Source: Nocardia colli (lineage in GTDB: Bacteria; Actinomycetota; Actinomycetes; Mycobacteriales; Mycobacteriaceae). From it: a stretch of 64,000 nucleotides of DNA. The stretch spans positions 62,001-126,000 of the forward strand of contig NZ_VXLC01000011.1 in the NCBI RefSeq assembly GCF_008704205.1, in the 5' to 3' direction. The stretch's first letter is position 1, and the number at the start of each line of letters is the position of its first letter. A program made the translations under genes and the position numbers. The notes under the pieces were generated by a model. It was not told the origin of the DNA, ran no database searches, and saw only the letters and a list, made by a program, of their open reading frames with translations. This document shows positions 44,160 through 54,200 of this stretch, one piece after another.

Positions 44160-47100
44160 ATGTCGACCATTGCGAACTCGCCGAATCGCCTGCAGGACAG
44201 CCGATCCGATCGGCCATCGAAGGACAGCATCGAGGGTGCGCGGTATCCGCTGTCGGCGGCGCAGCGGCGTGCCTGGTTCCTGCAGATCCGTGATCCGGCG
44301 GATACCACGCTCAATATCTGCGTGGCGTACCGCCTGACCGGGCAGTTGGCCGTCGCGCGCCTGCGCGCCGCGGTCGAGGCCGTCGTCGCCCGGCACGACA
44401 TTCTGTGCACCACTTACGGATTGGGTGCGGACGGCGAGCCGTTCCAGCGCGCCCGGCCGGCGTTGGCGCCGTCCTGGCACGAACACGATCTGTCCGAGCT
44501 GGCCGAACCGAGCCGGGCCCGGCGGCTGGAAGTGCTGGCGCGCCGCGCGTTCGGCCGCCCGTTCGCGCTGTCCGACGAGGCGCCGCTGCGGATCACCCTG
44601 GTACGCACCGGATCCGATGAGTTCGTCTTCATTCTGGTCGCGCACACGATCTGCTGGGACGACGATTCGTGGAGCGTGCTGCGCGCAGAGGTGAACGCCG
44701 CGTACAACGGCGCCGCGCCGTCCGGCCGCGCCACCCAGTTCGTCGAGGTCGAGGTGCTGGGCAACGACGCCCGGTCGGCCGAGCCCGGTGACGCCGCGGT
44801 CGACTACTGGCGCGGCGCGCTGCGTCCGCTGCCGGAATCGCTGGAGCTGCCTGGCAAGCCGAACGGTGCGGACACCGAGACCCGCCGGACCGGGCGCTAC
44901 GTGCTCGCGGTCCCTCCCGAGCTGCTCTCCCGGGTGTACGCGTTCGCGAGCGAATACGACTCGACCCCGTTCGCGGTGGCGCTGGCCGCCTTCCACGCGC
45001 TGATCCACCGCTATACGGCGGCGACGGATTTCCTTGTCTCGGTACCGGTATCGACCCGCGACGCGTCGGCCGTCTCGGTGATCGGCTACTTCGGCAACAC
45101 GGTGCTGCTGCGGGCGGCGGTCCGTCCCGAGGACACCTTCGCGAGTTTCGCCGCGCGCGTTCGCGACACCTGCGCCGCGGCATTCGCGCATCAGGAGGTC
45201 GGCATCGATCGGGTGATCCGCGAGATCAACCCGGACCGCGGCAACGGCCGGGACGGCCTGGAGCAATTGGTGCGGGTCGGCTTCGGCGTGCGCGAGGCGC
45301 CGCGCGGTTTCGAGTTCGACGGCGTCACCGCCACCGGACTCGACCTGGTTCGCCCGGCGCCGCAGGTTCCGTTGCGGGTCACCACCGTCTTCGACGCGCA
45401 GGGTGCGCACGCCGAGGTCGAATACTGGGCCGACGAGGTCGACCACGGACTCGCCGAACAACTACTCACGCACTACGTACAGCTGCTCGACAGCGCGCTG
45501 TCCGCGCCGGGCGAGCGGGTCGGCGATCTGGATATGTATGGCCCGCAAGCTCGTTCGCGGCTGCTGGCCCAGTCGCACGGCGCGCTGGTCGATACCCCGG
45601 CGACCACCCTGGTCGCGCTGTTCGAACGCGCCGTGTCGGCCACACCCGACGCGCTCGCGGTGGTGGCGCCGCGCCACGATGGCGTCGCGGACGTGTCGAT
45701 GACCTACGACCAGCTCGATCGACGCGCGAATCGGTTGGCGCGCTGGCTGATCGGGCAGGGCATCGGCGCGGAGGACGCGGTCGCGCTGCGGCTCGGCAAC
45801 TCGATCGAGTTCGTGGTCGCGGTCCTCGCGGTGCTCAAGGCCGGCGGCGCCTACCTGCCGATCGATCCGGATGATCCGGACGAGCGCATCGAGGAGTTCT
45901 ATCGAGACGCGGCTCCCCGGTTGGTGTTCGGCATGGTCGAGTTCGCCGCCGCGGAGGAGTCCGCGGTCGAGCTGCCCGACCACGATCCGACCGACGCGGA
46001 CCGGGTGCGCCCGCTGCGTCCCGGCAATCTCGCCTACCTCATCTACACCTCGGGATCGACCGGAAAGCCCAAGGGCGTGGCGGTTTCACACGCCGCGATC
46101 GCCGAACACCTGGAGGGTTTCCGCGCGGAATGGGGGATGACCGCCGACGATCGGCTGCTGCAGTCCTCGCCGGTCAGCTTCGACGCCTCGCTGCTCGATA
46201 TCTTCGTCACCCTGACCGTCGGTGCGCGCCTGGTGATTCCGAAGCGCGGCGCGTTCCGCGACATCCCGTATGTCGCCGATCTGATCACGCGCTGCGGGAT
46301 CACCGTGCTGCACATGGTCCCGTCGACGTTGAGCACCTTCCTACTGCTGCCCGAAGTGAGCGAATGGCGTGCGCTGCGGCATGTTCCGGTCGGCGGTGAG
46401 GCTTTGCTCGGTGAAGTGGCCGACCGGTTCTCCGGCGTCTTCGACGCCGAACTGCGCAATCACTACGGGCCGACCGAGGCCGTGGTGTCCGCGACCCACA
46501 TGCCGGTCGACGGCCCGCAGGGCACCCGGATCGTGCCGATCGGCGTGCCCAACCGCAACGTGTACTGCTACCTGCTCGACGATCGGCTGCAACTGGTCCC
46601 GCACGGCGTGGTCGGCGAAATCTATCTCGGCGGTGCGCAATTGGCTCGCGGCTATCTGCACCGGTCCGGGCCCTCCGCGGAACGCTTCGTCGCCGATCCG
46701 TTCCTGTCCGGTGAACGGCTTTACCGCACCGGCGATCTGGCGCGGCGCACCGCGGACGGGGTGCTCGAATTCGTCGGCCGCGCCGACGCGCAGGTGAAGG
46801 TGCGGGGGTATCGCATCGAGCTCGGCGAGGTGGAGGCCACCATCGCGGCGTATCCCGGCGTCGGGCACTGCGCGGTGGTCGCGGTGGCGGACCGATCGAT
46901 CGGGATGATGCTCGCGGCCTACGTGGTTCCCGTCGCAGGCGAACTCGACCTCGACCAGGTGCGGGCGCGAGTAGCCGCCACCCTGCCCGAGTACATGGTG
47001 CCGTCGGCGTTCATGCTGATCGACGAGATCCCGCTGACCAAGCACGGCAAGCTCGACCGCAACGCGCTGCCGGAGCCGGTCCGGGTCACCCACGGCTATC

Positions 47101-48338
47101 GAGAACCGGGCACCGCCACCGAGATTCGGCTCGCCGAGCTGTATCAGGAGATCTTCGGCCTCGACCGGGTCGGCGCCGACGACTCGTTCTTCGACCTCGG
47201 CGGTCATTCGCTGCTGGCCAACCGCCTGGTGCCGCGGCTGCGCGCCGAGTTCGGCGTCGAGATCGACGTGCGCGTGGTCTTCGACAACCCGACGGTGGCC
47301 GGTCTCGCCGCGCTCATCGAGGCGACTCCTGTGGTGCCGCCGGAGGAATTGACCACCACCGAACGTGAGCGGCTGCTCGGCGAGTGGTCCACCGGCGTCG
47401 AGCTCGCCGAGGTGGCAGACCTGGCCGAGGTCATCCGCCGCGGTTACGGGTTCCCCAGCGCGCGTCCCGCGATCCGTTGCGGGGCAAAGGCCTTGACCTA
47501 TGGTGAGCTGTTCGACCGGCTGGCCGCCGGGCGGCCCGACGAGGTCACGCCGGCCACCGATCTGGGCGACCGGCTGATCCGGCTGGTCCTGACGCTGGTC
47601 GGGCCGGCCAACGAATCCATCGACGACACTTGTGCTTTCGCCCTGCCCGCCGCCGAAGCGCTGGCGGTGGCCGTCGCGGATCGCCGGGCGGTGGCCGCGG
47701 ATCGCCGGTGCGGGCGTACCGATCCGGCCTACAACGCGCGCGACGTGCGCCTGTTCGCGGTGCGGCGCATCGACGCGCGCGCGGCGGTCGAGCTGTTCGC
47801 CGCGCTGGCCGACGGCGCGCTGCTGATCGTCGCGACCGAGTCACAACGGACCGATCCCGCCGAATTGGCCGCGCTGATCACCGAATTCGCGGTGACGCAC
47901 GTGGTCACCGATCCCGGTACCGCCGCCGCGCTCGCGCAGGCCGCCGGCCCCGCTTCGATGACCGTCTGCCGCTGGGACATCACCGGAATCGACACTCCGC
48001 CAGCACTTCCCGCCGCGCTCGCGGCGACCGCGCCGGGCTCGGTGGGCACGATCGCCTACGCGGTGCCGGAGTACGTCGGCGCGGTCGCGCGCGGTCCGCT
48101 GGACGGCACCGGGCGGGTGCGCCCGATTCCCGGCGCTCGGGTGCTGGTGCTCGACGAACGCGGCAGGCCGGTCCGGCCCGGTGTGCTCGGTGAGGTCTTC
48201 ATCGGCGGCGCCGCGCTGGCCCGTGCGGGTGACGCGGCGGCGGGGCCGTTCCTGGCTGATCCGTTCGCGCCGGGGTGGTTGGTGCGCACCGGTGACCGTG
48301 CGTGCTGGACCGACGACGGCTGGCTGACATTTGCCTAG
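44160..48338 (+). CDS. NRPS: C-A-T followed by a degenerate, truncated A domain
   Basis: A 1392-residue peptide synthetase. The condensation domain (residues ~30-450, YPLSAAQRRAWFLQIR) has HTICWDD where HHxxxDG is expected, at about residue 162, so the second His is Thr. The adenylation domain (~485-960) is complete: YTSGSTGKPKG, FDASLLDIF, NHYGPTEA, YRTGD, and Lys in TKHGKLDRNA. A carrier domain follows (DLGGHSLLANR, Ser ~1018). Residues ~1085-1392 look like a second adenylation domain from ALTYGELFDRL to VRTGDRACWTDDGWLTFA but have no A3 loop and stop after A7. ATG 44160 follows AAGGA. It lies after the formyltransferase gene, 72 bases away, probably in the same transcript. Substrate pocket D, A, L, H, V, V, H, V, S is not one I can assign. 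Confidence 0.92.
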   Translation: MSTIANSPNRLQDSRSDRPSKDSIEGARYPLSAAQRRAWFLQIRDPADTTLNICVAYRLTGQLAVARLRAAVEAVVARHDILCTTYGLGADGEPFQRARPALAPSWHEHDLSELAEPSRARRLEVLARRAFGRPFALSDEAPLRITLVRTGSDEFVFILVAHTICWDDDSWSVLRAEVNAAYNGAAPSGRATQFVEVEVLGNDARSAEPGDAAVDYWRGALRPLPESLELPGKPNGADTETRRTGRYVLAVPPELLSRVYAFASEYDSTPFAVALAAFHALIHRYTAATDFLVSVPVSTRDASAVSVIGYFGNTVLLRAAVRPEDTFASFAARVRDTCAAAFAHQEVGIDRVIREINPDRGNGRDGLEQLVRVGFGVREAPRGFEFDGVTATGLDLVRPAPQVPLRVTTVFDAQGAHAEVEYWADEVDHGLAEQLLTHYVQLLDSALSAPGERVGDLDMYGPQARSRLLAQSHGALVDTPATTLVALFERAVSATPDALAVVAPRHDGVADVSMTYDQLDRRANRLARWLIGQGIGAEDAVALRLGNSIEFVVAVLAVLKAGGAYLPIDPDDPDERIEEFYRDAAPRLVFGMVEFAAAEESAVELPDHDPTDADRVRPLRPGNLAYLIYTSGSTGKPKGVAVSHAAIAEHLEGFRAEWGMTADDRLLQSSPVSFDASLLDIFVTLTVGARLVIPKRGAFRDIPYVADLITRCGITVLHMVPSTLSTFLLLPEVSEWRALRHVPVGGEALLGEVADRFSGVFDAELRNHYGPTEAVVSATHMPVDGPQGTRIVPIGVPNRNVYCYLLDDRLQLVPHGVVGEIYLGGAQLARGYLHRSGPSAERFVADPFLSGERLYRTGDLARRTADGVLEFVGRADAQVKVRGYRIELGEVEATIAAYPGVGHCAVVAVADRSIGMMLAAYVVPVAGELDLDQVRARVAATLPEYMVPSAFMLIDEIPLTKHGKLDRNALPEPVRVTHGYREPGTATEIRLAELYQEIFGLDRVGADDSFFDLGGHSLLANRLVPRLRAEFGVEIDVRVVFDNPTVAGLAALIEATPVVPPEELTTTERERLLGEWSTGVELAEVADLAEVIRRGYGFPSARPAIRCGAKALTYGELFDRLAAGRPDEVTPATDLGDRLIRLVLTLVGPANESIDDTCAFALPAAEALAVAVADRRAVAADRRCGRTDPAYNARDVRLFAVRRIDARAAVELFAALADGALLIVATESQRTDPAELAALITEFAVTHVVTDPGTAAALAQAAGPASMTVCRWDITGIDTPPALPAALAATAPGSVGTIAYAVPEYVGAVARGPLDGTGRVRPIPGARVLVLDERGRPVRPGVLGEVFIGGAALARAGDAAAGPFLADPFAPGWLVRTGDRACWTDDGWLTFA

Positions 48339-48401
48339 CCTGGCTTTTTGCGGCGAGGATCGGCTCGACCAGGTGCGATTCGCGATATGAGGAGTGACGG
48401 A

Positions 48402-49394
48402 ATGAAGCTGGGCCGAAGAACGGCGGGACGGGGTCGTGGCATAGTCGGCCGGGCTTTCGCGGTGCTGGCGGTGGGCCTGTTGCTCACGTCCGCCGCCTGT
48501 GGATCCGACGACAAGGGTGGCAGCGGGTCCGGGGAGATCACCATCACCCACTCGATGGGCCAAACCGCGGTCAGCGGCACCCCGAAACGCATTGTCACGC
48601 TGGGAAACCAGTGGCTCGATGCCACGCTCGCGCTGGGCGTGACACCGGTCGGCTATGCCGACAACGTCTCGCAGGGCGGAAAGTCGCAGGTGCCGTGGGT
48701 GCCGGACTCGCTGAGCGAGGCCAAGGTGCTGAAGATGGGTTCCGACGTGGTGGAGCAGATCGCCGCGCTGGAGCCCGACTTGATCTTGGTTCCTGGCTTC
48801 ATGGTGGATAAAGCCATGTACGACAAGCTGTCCAAGCTGGCGCCGACGATCGGCCCGGTGACACCGAACGCGCAGATCGACCAGTGGTCGGATCAGCTCG
48901 CGACGCTCGGCAAGGTGCTGCACAAAGAGGCCGACGCGGACAAGGTGGTCGCGAACGTCAACGGGCGCATCGACGAGGTGGCGCATCGCTATCCGGGCCT
49001 GCGCGGCAAGACCTTCCTCACCTGCATGCTGACCGGTCCGGCGCAGTTGATGGTGCTGGCCGATCCGAAGGACGGCTCGGCCGCGCTGTTCAACCGGCTC
49101 GGCATGGCCATCCCGGAGCAGATCGCGAAGGAGGCTCCGGCCGGTGGCCGGCTGGCGCTGTCTCCGGAACGGTTGGGCGACTTGACTTCCGACATGCTGA
49201 TCTGCGGCGCGCTGCCCGCCTTCACGGAGAAGTTCAAGCGGCTGCCCGGCTACGACGAATTGCCGTCGGTGAAGAACAACGGCATCGCCTTCGTCGACGT
49301 GACCACGATCAGCGCCATCAATATCCCGACGCCGCTGTCGGTGCCCTATGTCCTGGACAAGCTCGATCCGACATTGGCCGCTGTGAGCAAGTAG
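48402..49394 (+). CDS. FecB-like ferric-siderophore-binding lipoprotein
   Basis: A 330-residue periplasmic-binding protein of the iron-siderophore class. The N-terminus has an Arg-rich start, a hydrophobic run and the lipobox LTSAAC, so it would be lipid-anchored outside the membrane. The body shows GTPKRIVTLGNQWLDATLAL, IAALEPDLILVPGF and ISAINIPTPLSVPYVLDKLD. ATG 48402 has AGGAG 7 bases upstream; ATG 48387 is less likely. It interrupts the NRPS genes, 63 bases after the previous stop. A weak iron-box-like sequence (about 11 of 19) lies at 48333-48352. It should capture the ferric siderophore for import, although IrtAB-type importers are not known to need a binding protein. Confidence 0.93.
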   Translation: MKLGRRTAGRGRGIVGRAFAVLAVGLLLTSAACGSDDKGGSGSGEITITHSMGQTAVSGTPKRIVTLGNQWLDATLALGVTPVGYADNVSQGGKSQVPWVPDSLSEAKVLKMGSDVVEQIAALEPDLILVPGFMVDKAMYDKLSKLAPTIGPVTPNAQIDQWSDQLATLGKVLHKEADADKVVANVNGRIDEVAHRYPGLRGKTFLTCMLTGPAQLMVLADPKDGSAALFNRLGMAIPEQIAKEAPAGGRLALSPERLGDLTSDMLICGALPAFTEKFKRLPGYDELPSVKNNGIAFVDVTTISAINIPTPLSVPYVLDKLDPTLAAVSK

Positions 49395-49423
49395 GCACAA
49401 CTGGTCCGTTGGCCTTATCTGTT

Positions 49424-49442
49424 TTAGGATAGGCTAACTTTA
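49424..49442. promoter_or_regulatory. Iron box upstream of the C-T and C-A-T-E NRPS genes
   Basis: TTAGGATAGGCTAACTTTA, 16 of 19 matches by hand, the best in the window. It lies 106 bases before the C-T gene. Confidence 0.88.
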
Positions 49443-49548
49443 ACTCGGGGGTGGGTAGCTACGTGCTATCCACCCTCGACTGTTTGATCAGTACATAGTG
49501 GCCGCGGCGGTTCTCCCGGTGTTGCTGCGGTGCTCGGAAGGATCGAAG

Positions 49549-51225
49549 ATGTCGGATTCGCTGGTGCGAAACGCGCCCAGGGCCACCACCGCTGGGGATC
49601 GCGGCACGCCGCTGTCCCTCGCGCAGCAGGCCGTGCTGCTGCCGGAACGACTGCGGCGCACCGCGGCCGCGAATCTGTTCGTCGCGCTGGAGGTCTCCGG
49701 CGAGCTCGACGACGAGGCGTTCGAACAGGCGGCCATCGCGGTGCTGACCGAGCACGAGATCCTGCGGACCGTCTTCCCCGACGATCGCCGCGTCCCGTAC
49801 CAGCGCGTCGTACCGGCGCCGGACAGCGTGGTCGAGACCGTCGGAATCGACACGGCCGCACTGGAGCCCGCGCTGCGTTCCGATGCCGTGCATCGCTTCG
49901 ATCTGGGGCGCGACCTCCCGATCCGGATCCGGCGCTATGCCCTCCCGGACCGCGCCGTCGTCTCCATCACGGTGCATCCGGTCGCGGCCGACGACCGCAC
50001 GCTCGATCTGCTCGCCGCCGGACTGTTCGCGGCCTACGAGCACGGCCAGGCCGAACCCGCCGCGGCGCAGTACCGCGACCTGGTCGCCGCCCAGCTGAAG
50101 GAGCTGGGCGCCGCCGCCGGCGACGATCCGGCGCTGGCCTACTGGACGGCGCGACTGGCGGACCTGCCCGAACGCGCGGTCCCGATCATCGAAGACGAGA
50201 CCGGCGCTGAGGGACCTCGCCGGGCCTTCCGCATCGATCGCGGCACGCTCGACGCACTGCTCGACGGCCGCGACGCGGACGCCACCTTCGCCGCGCTCAT
50301 CGCGCGGGTGCTGAGCGAGGCGGGAATCGGCGGGGACATTCCGGTGGGTCTGGTCGAGCCGGCGCGGGCCGAATCGGGCGCCCCTCTCGGCAATATCGCC
50401 AATCAGCTGGTCCTGCGGCTGGATTCGGTGGAGACCGGCACCCCGCGGGAGTTCATCGACGCGACCGTGGCCTGTGTGACCGAGGCCCGCGCGCACGCGC
50501 AGACCAGAATCGAGCGGCTCACCCATCAGCTGAAGGGCACCGCCGCGGTGGTCACCGGCGCGCTGTTCCAGGTGCTGGTCGGCGTGCGCGACGTCGGGCC
50601 GCTCGCGCTCAGCACACCCGAATACACCGTGCGCGAGCTGCACCGGCGGACCGCTCGCCCGTACGGGGTCGACCTGGTGGTCGATATCGCGATCGACGCC
50701 GACGGCGCGACCCTCACCCTCGACTTCCCGGCCCTGTCCGGCCGGCGTTCCCTGGACGACCTCGCCACGCACCTCGAACGCCGTTGCGCGGCCTGGGCCG
50801 CCGGGACGGACGAGCCTATCGGCACGGCGTTGTTCACCCAGGCAGGCTCGGCAGACGACCTGCTGGGCGGCCCCGGGCTCGGCGGCGAGCCGCAGACCGA
50901 TGCGGAACGCGTTGTCGCGGCGGCGATCCGGAAGGTGCTCGAACTCGACGAGGACGACGAGGTCGGCCGCGCGGACACCTTCTTCTCCCTCGGCGGCGAC
51001 TCGATCGCCGCGCTGCGCCTGGTCACCGACCTCGCCGAACAGGGATACGCGCTGGACGTGCAGACGGTCTTCGCCTTCCCGGCCATCCACGAACTCGCCA
51101 CCCAGTTGAACGAAGGTGCCCCCGCCACCGCCGCGCCCGCACCGGCCGCCGCGGCGCCGATGAGCGCCTCGGGTCTGGATGCGGCGGCGCTGGCCGCGCT
51201 CGGCCAGAAATTCGGCGTGCGGTGA
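49549..51225 (+). CDS. NRPS: stand-alone C-T didomain with altered condensation motif
   Basis: A 558-residue protein with a condensation-type domain (residues ~20-425) and a carrier domain (SLGGDSIAALRL, Ser ~486), and no adenylation domain. The HHxxxDG position reads HPVAADD near residue 142: the catalytic second His is Pro, and Gly is Asp. It may be structural, non-canonical or inactive, and its carrier must be charged by another protein. A low-complexity Ala-Pro linker lies near the C-terminus. ATG 49549 follows AAGGA. It overlaps the next NRPS gene by GTGA, so they are co-translated and likely to interact. Confidence 0.9.
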   Translation: MSDSLVRNAPRATTAGDRGTPLSLAQQAVLLPERLRRTAAANLFVALEVSGELDDEAFEQAAIAVLTEHEILRTVFPDDRRVPYQRVVPAPDSVVETVGIDTAALEPALRSDAVHRFDLGRDLPIRIRRYALPDRAVVSITVHPVAADDRTLDLLAAGLFAAYEHGQAEPAAAQYRDLVAAQLKELGAAAGDDPALAYWTARLADLPERAVPIIEDETGAEGPRRAFRIDRGTLDALLDGRDADATFAALIARVLSEAGIGGDIPVGLVEPARAESGAPLGNIANQLVLRLDSVETGTPREFIDATVACVTEARAHAQTRIERLTHQLKGTAAVVTGALFQVLVGVRDVGPLALSTPEYTVRELHRRTARPYGVDLVVDIAIDADGATLTLDFPALSGRRSLDDLATHLERRCAAWAAGTDEPIGTALFTQAGSADDLLGGPGLGGEPQTDAERVVAAAIRKVLELDEDDEVGRADTFFSLGGDSIAALRLVTDLAEQGYALDVQTVFAFPAIHELATQLNEGAPATAAPAPAAAAPMSASGLDAAALAALGQKFGVR

Positions 51226-54200
51226 CCACCGAGATCCTCGACGTCGTCGCGCTGTCGCCGTTGCAGCGCGGGCTCTACTCGGTCAGCACCATGTCCGGCG
51301 ACGTGGACCCCTACCTGGTGACCTTCGCCGCCCGGATCGACAACCTGGTCGACCTCGACGGCCTGCGCGCGGCGTTCGACGAAGTGCTGCAACGGTATCC
51401 GCACCTGGGCGCGGCGGTGCTGACCGACGGCCTGCCGCATCCCGTGCTCGTCATCACCTCGGCCGGCCGGATCGGCTGGCGCGAGGTCGACCTGCGCGCC
51501 GCCGACGATCCGGAAGCCGCTGCCCAGCAGCTCTATTGGGACGAGGGTCGCCTGCGCATCGACCTGGACAACGGTCCGCTGTTCCGGGTGACGGCGGCGC
51601 GGGTCGGGGAGCAGGCCTACGAATTGATCTGCACCGCACACCACATCGTGGTCGACGGCTGGTCCATCCCGCTGATCTTCGCCGACCTGATCGCGCTGCA
51701 CGGCGGCGCGGGATCGGCGCTGCCCGCGGCGCCCCCGCTGCGCGAGCACGCGGCCTGGCTGGCCACCCGCGACACCGCCGCCTCGATCGCGGCCTGGACC
51801 GAGGCGCTGGCCGGCCTGACGCCGATGCCGATGCTCGCGCCGCCCGCGCCGGGCGACCTCCCGGTGCTCGGCACGGCCGAATTCGACCGGGCGGAAACCG
51901 AACTCGTCTCGAGCTGGGCCCGTTCCCGGGGCATCACCCTGAATACCGTCTGCCAAATGGCCTGGGCCCGGGTGCTTTCCGGGCTGACCGGCCGCGACGA
52001 CGTGGTGTTCGGGCAGACCACGTCCGGGCGCGACGCGTCGCTGCCGCACGCCGATCGGCTGGTCGGCGCGCTGGTCACGACCATTCCGGTCCGGGTGCGG
52101 ATGGACGAGCGCTCGCCCGCGGCGATCGGCGCGGAGTTGCAGCGCACGGTGGCGCGATTGCGGGCACACGAATACCTGGGCATCGCCGAGATCACCAAGC
52201 ACGCGGACGCCGGGCAACTCTTCGACACCCTGCTGGTCTTCGAGAACACGCCGCTCGGCGAAATCACCGCATCGATGCCGCTGGCAGGCGGGGCCACCAT
52301 GACGCCGCGCCGGATCGACTCGCCGAGCCACTATCCGATCGCGGTGGTGCCCGTGGTGGAGAACGAGCGGCTCATCACCCGGGTGGAGATCCGCCCGGAC
52401 CTGGTGGACCGATTCGATCCGGATCGGCTGGCGCGCAGGGTGCTCGCGGTCATGCGCCGGATGATCGAGGCGGAGCGCGGCTGCGATATCGATCTGCTGC
52501 TCGACGACGAGCCCGCCGCGCTGACCGTCGACGCGCGGCCGCCGGTGGACTATGCCTCGGTGCCCGAGGCTTTGCTCGCCGCCGCTGAGCGGGCCGCCGA
52601 GCGGGTCGCCGTGATCGACCCGGCGGGGGAGCAGAGCTTCGCCGAGTTCGGCACGGCCGTAACAGCATTGGCCGAGAACCTGCGCACCGCGGGCGTTCGG
52701 CCCGGCGACGCGGTGGCGGTGGTGCTGCCGCGGGATCGCCGAGTGCTGCACGCGCCGTTCGCGATCGGGCTGGCCGGTGCGCTGTGCGTGCATGTGGATC
52801 CGGCGACGCCCGCCGATCGGCTGGCCTACATGTTCGAGGTCGCCGACGTCGGCGTCGTGCTCGCCGACGAGTCACTCGCCGACACCCTGAGCCTGGTACG
52901 CGAGCAGGGCCGCGAGGTCGCGCACGCGGTACCTGACCACGACGGTGGGTTGCGCCTACTCGGCCAGCCCGGTCCATCGGCCGCGAACGTCGCTGTACCG
53001 CAGGCGAATCGGAACGCACCCTGCTACGTCGTGTTCACCTCCGGCACCACGGGTCGCCCGAAGGGCGTCGTAGTTCCGCACGGCGCGTTGCTGAATCACT
53101 GGTCGAACCACGAGCGCCGGATCTTCGCTCCGCTCAGCACACAGACCGGGCGGCAACTGCGGATCGGCCACGGCTGGTCGACCGGCTTCGACGCCGCCTG
53201 GCAGCCGACGGTCGCCCTGCTCAGCGGGCACGCGGTCGTCCTGCTCGGGGACAAGGTGCGCACCGATGCCGAGCAGATCGTCGCGGCGATCGAGCAGCAG
53301 CGGATCGATATCTTCGACACCTCGCCGTCGATGCTGAGCCGGTTGATCGCCGCCGGACTGTTCACCGAATCCACGGAGCCCGTAGGGGAGTACTGTCCTT
53401 TGCTGGTGCTCGCACTCGGCGGCGAGGCGATCAGCCAGGACACCTGGACGCGACTGCGGCGACTGCCGAGCACCCGCGTCATCAACTTCTACGGACCGAC
53501 CGAAACCACGGTCGAAGCGCTGATGGCCGACGTGCACGAGCACGCGGCGCCCACGATCGGGCGCACCTTCGACGGGCTGGCCGCCGAGGTGCTCGATCAC
53601 CGGCTGCGCCCGGTGCCGCCGGGCGGCCACGGCGAGCTGTACCTGTCCGGCGCGCAACTCGCGCTCGGCTACCTCGGCCGGGCGGGTACCACGGCGGCCG
53701 CGTTCGTCGCGGGAACCGGCGGACGGCGTTACCGTACCGGCGATCTGGTCCGCCGGACCACCGCGGGCACGGTGGCCTACGAGGGTCGCATCGACAGCCA
53801 GGTCAAGATCAACGGCTATCGGGTCGAACCGGACGAGGCGACGGTCGTGTTGCGTGAGCTCGACGGCGTAACGCATGCCGCCGCACTGGCTTTCGTGGAG
53901 AACGGCCGAACCCGGCTGGGCGCCCTGGTCGTCGCCGAGCGCTCGGTCGCCGAGATCCGCGCGGCGCTGGCGCTGCGGCTGCCGCGGTTCCTGGTGCCGA
54001 CCAGGATCGTGCACGTCGATCAGATCCCGTTGAACCGCAACGACAAACTCGATGTGCACGCCGCGACCGCGCTGTTGCACGCACCGGTCACCGACGCGGT
54101 CGCGGCCGAGCCTGCCACCGAGACCGAGCGGACCCTGCTCGGGCTGATCGCCGCGATGGGCGAGGGACGTACGGCGACGGTGGGTGTGCTGGACAGCCTG

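Noticed and set aside
48333-48352. Iron box before the FecB gene
   Set aside because: Only about 11 of 19 matches by hand, weaker than the others and overlapping the preceding stop codon. Kept as a remark under the gene.
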